In this document: positions 5,149 to 7,845 of the stretch, piece after piece
How positions within the stretch are numbered: the stretch's first letter is position 1
Layout of the letters: every line of letters starts with the position of its first letter
DNA from: Actinobacteria bacterium UBA5182
Lineage (GTDB): Bacteria; Actinomycetota; UBA4738
Length of the DNA stretch: 7,845 bases
Assembly: GCA_002413185.1 (NCBI GenBank)
Contig: DHWM01000058.1
Location: 1-7,845, forward strand
Direction of reading: 5' to 3'
Translations under genes and position numbers: made by a program
Notes under the pieces: model-generated
What the model was told of the DNA's origin: nothing
The model's database searches: none
What the model saw: only the letters and a program-made list of their open reading frames with translations

Positions 5149-5881
5149 GGCGCTCCAGCAGCTCCACCAGCCCGCTCGGGCCGTGGACCACGGCGTTCGC
5201 CGCGTCGACCAGCTCCCGGGGAGTCTCCGCCGAGCGCACCGCGACCTTGAGGGTCTCCACGCCTTCTGACCGGAGCTCGTCGAGCGCGGCGAACGCGGCC
5301 AGGTCGGCCCTGTCGTCCCCGGCGTAGACGCAGCCGGCGAGCCCCCGAGCCCTCGATTCGCGCAGCACCACCGCACCCTTTCCGGGCGTCTCGGGCGGCG
5401 CCAGCTCCACGACCATCTTCCCCGCCAGGACCAGCAGCCCGTGCCTCATGGCGATCCTGGTGAGCTCCCGCCGGATGGATCGCCCCGCAACGTCGGGATC
5501 GGGAGCCGAACGAAAATGGACGGCCAGGGACGCTCCCTTGTCCTCGAGCCACGCGCCGCGGACCCTCGCCGAGACCGCGAAGACCTCTTCGGCCGCCGCC
5601 CGCACCGCCGACACGTTGGCGGGATGGCCTTCCAGGCCGTACATCCCGAACACGGCGACGCCGGAAAGCCCGAGCAGCCGCCGGATGTCCTGCCCCTGGC
5701 GTCCCGACACCACGGCCACCAGGGCGAACGATCGCGAGAGGCGGGACAGCAACGGGGGGGCGTCGAGCAGGGGCCTGGCCAGCTCGGGCCGGGCCACGAT
5801 CTCCGAGAGCGTGCCGTCGAAGTCCAGGAAGATCCCCGTCCGCTCTCGGAGCAGCTGGAAGGGGCTCAGGTCGGGCGTCAT
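5009..5881 (-). CDS. otsB: Trehalose-6-phosphate phosphatase
   Basis: A HAD-superfamily phosphatase (290 residues from the ATG at 5881) that would hydrolyse trehalose-6-phosphate to trehalose. Motif I is FLDFDGTL with nucleophile Asp20 and acid/base Asp22; motif II is VVSGR (Ser59); the cap region contains LEDKGASLAVHFR and GKMVVELAP; motif III is Lys168 in TPGKGAVV; motif IV is YAGDDRADLAAF (Asp189, Asp190, Asp193). The catalytic fold ends at about residue 245 (GLVELLERL), close to the stop codon of the convergent GT20 gene; the last 45 residues are an extra Pro/Gly-rich tail read from the antisense of that gene. A GTG at 5899 would add six residues and is possible; the ATG has GGGGA 11 bases upstream. 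It is last in a row with gdh, DUF3263 and LytR_C genes, 46 bases after the LytR_C stop. Confidence 0.93.
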   Translation of the reverse strand: MTPDLSPFQLLRERTGIFLDFDGTLSEIVARPELARPLLDAPPLLSRLSRSFALVAVVSGRQGQDIRRLLGLSGVAVFGMYGLEGHPANVSAVRAAAEEVFAVSARVRGAWLEDKGASLAVHFRSAPDPDVAGRSIRRELTRIAMRHGLLVLAGKMVVELAPPETPGKGAVVLRESRARGLAGCVYAGDDRADLAAFAALDELRSEGVETLKVAVRSAETPRELVDAANAVVHGPSGLVELLERLTLDSSPGPGLGAELEPTGPTGSFARHAEVPWPGETARPDPSPDRS

Positions 5882-5906
5882 GGTTCGATTGTTCCCCACT
5901 ACGAAC

Positions 5907-5920
5907 GACCCGCTCGGGTC
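5907..5920. repeat. Short hairpin between the LytR_C gene and otsB
   Basis: GACCCG and CGGGTC form a 6-bp inverted repeat around 2 bases (or 5 bp around a 4-base loop), lying between the LytR_C stop and the otsB start. It has no T-tract, so it would not stop transcription by itself; it might affect mRNA processing or otsB translation. Low confidence in any role. Confidence 0.25.
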
Positions 5921-5927
5921 TCTCCCG

Positions 5928-6473
5928 TCAGGTCGAAGGCGTCGGTGCGGGGGTGTAGTCCTCGCCCAGAACCACGGTGATCTGGACGGTCGGCGGGAAC
6001 GTGCTTGGAGCGGGCTTGAGGCGAGCGTCGGGGAAGTACTGCGCCTGGAGGAACTGCGCGTCGATCTTCGAGTCGGCCCGGTAGTACACCACCGTGGTGG
6101 TGGTCTTGGCCGCGTCCCCGGGTTGCTCCACCTTGTAGCCGCGGTGCATGAGCGTCTGGGTGGCGGCGGCGGCGAGCCCCTGGCGGGCGGCGCCGTTCAA
6201 GACCTGGACCACCACTCCCTTGATCCGCGGGGCCCGCGTCGGTGAGGGTGCGGGTCGTGTGGACGGGGCCGGTGAGGTCGGCACGGCCGCGGGATGCGAA
6301 GTGACCACCCCTTCGCTCGCGTTCACCGGGAAGGCCTTCTTCAACAGGACGATGCCGAGGATGACCGCGACGACCAGCAGGGCGGCTCGGAGGGTCGAGG
6401 TCCCCAGGGAGAGGTAGAAGCTCCGCTTGGTCGGTGGCTCGTGCCTTCCGGTGGGGTCCTCGGTTTGACTCAT
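5928..6473 (-). CDS. Single-pass membrane protein with LytR_C domain (VirR-like)
   Basis: A 181-residue protein with three parts: a charged cytoplasmic N-terminus (1-27), one membrane helix at about 28-44 (LRAALLVVAVILGIVLL), and an exported part. The exported part has a Pro/Thr/Ser-rich linker (about 57-82) followed by a LytR_C domain (PF13399; about 86-171) beginning GVVVQVLNGAARQGLAAAATQTLMHRGY, with VVYYRADSKIDAQFLQAQYFP and VQITVVLGEDY. No LytR-CpsA-Psr catalytic domain is present, so it should not itself ligate wall polymers. The same build, directly after a DUF3263 gene, is found in M. tuberculosis Rv0431 (VirR), a protein linked to envelope integrity and vesicle release; equivalence is inference. 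The ATG at 6473 lies only 3 bases after the DUF3263 stop, so translation is probably coupled. Confidence 0.88.
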   Translation of the reverse strand: MSQTEDPTGRHEPPTKRSFYLSLGTSTLRAALLVVAVILGIVLLKKAFPVNASEGVVTSHPAAVPTSPAPSTRPAPSPTRAPRIKGVVVQVLNGAARQGLAAAATQTLMHRGYKVEQPGDAAKTTTTVVYYRADSKIDAQFLQAQYFPDARLKPAPSTFPPTVQITVVLGEDYTPAPTPST

Positions 6474-6476
6474 CGC

Positions 6477-6731
6477 CTAGGCCAGTCTCCGTGCGAACCG
6501 TCTGCGCCTGCGGTCCTCGCGGACCCGTCGAAGCCGTTGCACCAGCATCGGATCGTACTGCACGGCCTCCGGATGGTCGATCAGGCGGTTGAGAAGCTGA
6601 TAATAGCGTGCCGGCGAGAGGCCGAACCGCTCCCGCACGGCCGTTCCCTTCCCGGCCGCGCCGCGCCCCCACGTGCGTTCGAAATCCAGGATCTCCTGCC
6701 AGCGCAGCGTCGGCTCGGTCGTTTCGGACAC
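6477..6731 (-). CDS. DUF3263 family protein
   Basis: An 84-residue basic protein of the actinobacterial DUF3263 family. The conserved core is WQEILDFERTWGR, then a helix-turn-helix-like section (KGTAVRERFGLSPARYYQLLNRLID, residues about 28-52), and PEAVQYDPMLVQRLRRVREDRRRRRFARRL at the C-terminus. The short HTH and Arg-rich tail suggest DNA binding, but no function is established. I chose the GTG at 6731, preceded by GGGGAAGAGAG; the alternative GTG at 6776 adds 15 residues without homology and lacks a good ribosome site. The stop is 3 bases before the LytR_C gene, a pairing also found in mycobacteria (Rv0430-Rv0431, from memory). It lies 91 bases downstream of gdh on the same strand. Confidence 0.88.
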   Translation of the reverse strand: MSETTEPTLRWQEILDFERTWGRGAAGKGTAVRERFGLSPARYYQLLNRLIDHPEAVQYDPMLVQRLRRVREDRRRRRFARRLA

Positions 6732-6822
6732 GAACTCTCTTCCCCAAGATGTGGTGGCCGTGTTCGAAGCTACCACAACATGCTGGGGGGCTTCCAGCGG
6801 CAGTCGGCCGCCGAGCGTGCTG

Positions 6823-7845
6823 TTACGGGTACAGGCCGCGGGTGGCGTGCGCTTCGGCGACCCGTCCCACGCCCAGAATAGTGGCGGCGGTCCGCATGGA
6901 CACCTTCAGGTCCTCCGACAGGCCGAGGACGTCCACGTAGGCCTGCTCCATGATCTTGCGGAGGCGGTCGTTCACCTCGTCCTCGTCCCAGTAGTACGCC
7001 TGGAGGTCCTGGACCCATTCGAAGTACGACACGGTGACTCCGCCGGCGTTCGCCAGGATGTCCGGGACCACCAAGATATTGCGGTCCTTGAAGATGTCGT
7101 CGGCGTCGGGCGTGGTGGGGCCGTTGGCCGCCTCCACGATCACCGACGCCTTGATCCGGTCGGCGTTCTTCGCGGTGAGCTGGCCCTCGATGGCTGCTGG
7201 AATCAGGACATCGCAGTCCAGCTCGAGGAGGTCCTGGTTCGACACCCTCTCACCGCCCTCGAAGTCGACGATGGTGCCCGCCTCCCGCTCCTCGGCCTGG
7301 AGGCCCTGGGGAGAGAGCCCATCGGGGTTGTGCACGCCGCCCCGCACGTCCGACACCCCGACGATCCGACACCCTTGCTCATGAAGGAGCTCAACCGTCC
7401 CACCGCCGACGTTCCCGAATCCCTGGACCACCACCCGAGCATCCTCGACCGACATCCCCAGGTGCTTCAGCGTCGCCAGGGTCGTGTACATGACGCCGCG
7501 GGCCGTCGCCTGTGACCGCCCGGCCGAGCCCCCGATGGCGAGCGGCTTCCCGGTCACCACGCCAGGCACGGAGAACCCCTCCCGGGTCGAATACGTGTCC
7601 ATGATCCACGCCATGACCTGCTCGTTCGTGCCCAGGTCGGGGGCGGGGATGTCCTTCTCCGGGCCGATCAGCGGGAGGATCTCGTAGGCGAACCGCCGGG
7701 TCATCCGCTGGAGCTCGTTGTTCGACAACGAACCCGGGTCGCACACCACGCCGCCCTTGGCGCCACCGAACGGGATGCCGACCACCGCGCATTTCCACGT
7801 CATCCACGCGGCGAGCGCTTTCACTTCCTCGAGCGTCACCTGCAA
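6823..7845 (-). CDS. gdhA: Glutamate dehydrogenase (Glu/Leu/Phe/Val family), N-terminus beyond window
   Basis: The C-terminal 340 residues of an amino-acid dehydrogenase that interconverts glutamate with 2-oxoglutarate and ammonia using NAD(P). In the visible part, MTWK (Lys18) and GGAKGGV (Lys30) carry the substrate-binding and catalytic lysines; IPAPDLGTNEQVMAW holds the catalytic Asp70; VVTGKPLAIGGSAGR is a family block; GFGNVG (142-147) is the dinucleotide-binding glycine loop, followed by GVSDVRGGV; IPAAIEGQLT and VEAANGPTTPDAD follow; RGLYP is the usual C-terminal end. The family is about 415-430 residues long, so roughly 80 residues lie off the right edge, and the TTG at the edge is not the real start. 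Glutamate is the likeliest substrate because of the overall pattern. Cofactor preference cannot be settled from this sequence. Confidence 0.95.
   Translation of the reverse strand: MQVTLEEVKALAAWMTWKCAVVGIPFGGAKGGVVCDPGSLSNNELQRMTRRFAYEILPLIGPEKDIPAPDLGTNEQVMAWIMDTYSTREGFSVPGVVTGKPLAIGGSAGRSQATARGVMYTTLATLKHLGMSVEDARVVVQGFGNVGGGTVELLHEQGCRIVGVSDVRGGVHNPDGLSPQGLQAEEREAGTIVDFEGGERVSNQDLLELDCDVLIPAAIEGQLTAKNADRIKASVIVEAANGPTTPDADDIFKDRNILVVPDILANAGGVTVSYFEWVQDLQAYYWDEDEVNDRLRKIMEQAYVDVLGLSEDLKVSMRTAATILGVGRVAEAHATRGLYP

Noticed and set aside
3661..5376. 571-codon minus-strand open frame opposite the GT20 gene
   Set aside because: It lies antisense to a clear enzyme gene in GC-rich DNA, where stop codons are rare in several frames. 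It shows no recognisable domain and extends into otsB in another frame.
5899..6747. 282-codon minus-strand frame across the DUF3263 and LytR_C genes
   Set aside because: It is an alternative frame of two genes with clear families; its product is Arg/Gly/Pro-rich without domains.
6797..6811. GCGGC/GCCGC hairpin after the glutamate dehydrogenase stop
   Set aside because: A 5-bp GC stem with no T-tract arises often by chance in this composition; it does not support a terminator in the row of genes.
1..7845. Mobile elements, CRISPR arrays, toxin-antitoxin or defence genes, tRNAs
   Set aside because: No transposase, integrase, regularly spaced repeats, defence-type domains or cloverleaf-like segments were seen; the genes are compact and chromosomal in character.

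Overview
The window is high-GC DNA from an actinomycete-type bacterium, probably an uncultured or poorly studied member of Actinomycetota. The evidence is the gene content: a DUF5679 mini zinc-ribbon, a DUF3263 protein followed by a single-pass LytR_C protein (the order of Rv0430-Rv0431/virR in Mycobacterium tuberculosis, from memory), and a divergent GT20 synthase with an 'SNRGPISF' opening. Ten protein-coding genes can be supported. Two run off the window ends. No rRNA, tRNA, insertion sequence, prophage or CRISPR array is visible, and no gene-free stretch exceeds about 155 bases.

Left block (1-1400, minus strand): a small NTF2/SnoaL-fold protein is followed 6 bases later by acetyl-CoA synthetase (acs), of which only the N-terminal half is present. 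Divergent from it, on the plus strand, is the DUF5679 zinc-ribbon (1555-1704) with a near-ideal ribosome binding site. The space between them holds a perfect 11-bp inverted repeat lying over the -35 regions of two candidate divergent promoters, and a second perfect hairpin at the probable start of the zinc-ribbon transcript.

Middle block (1759-3542, minus strand): an AI-2E-family membrane permease is followed by an Rrf2-family regulator with the three-cysteine pattern of Fe-S members. The permease has a perfect TATAAT -10 and an 8-bp inverted repeat next to its start codon.

Right block (3679-7845): a trehalose-6-phosphate synthase-family enzyme (plus strand) faces a four-gene minus-strand row: glutamate dehydrogenase (5' end cut by the window), DUF3263, LytR_C membrane protein and trehalose-6-phosphate phosphatase (otsB). 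The synthase and phosphatase genes converge and overlap by 140 bases. The overlap encodes an extra tail on OtsB beyond its catalytic domain.

The genes would link acetate activation, glutamate metabolism, a trehalose-type disaccharide and envelope functions. Nothing here amounts to a clear new system. The best leads are the altered acceptor pocket in the GT20 enzyme, the otsA/otsB antisense overlap, the palindromic divergent promoter near 1456, and the virR-like pair placed between gdh and otsB.
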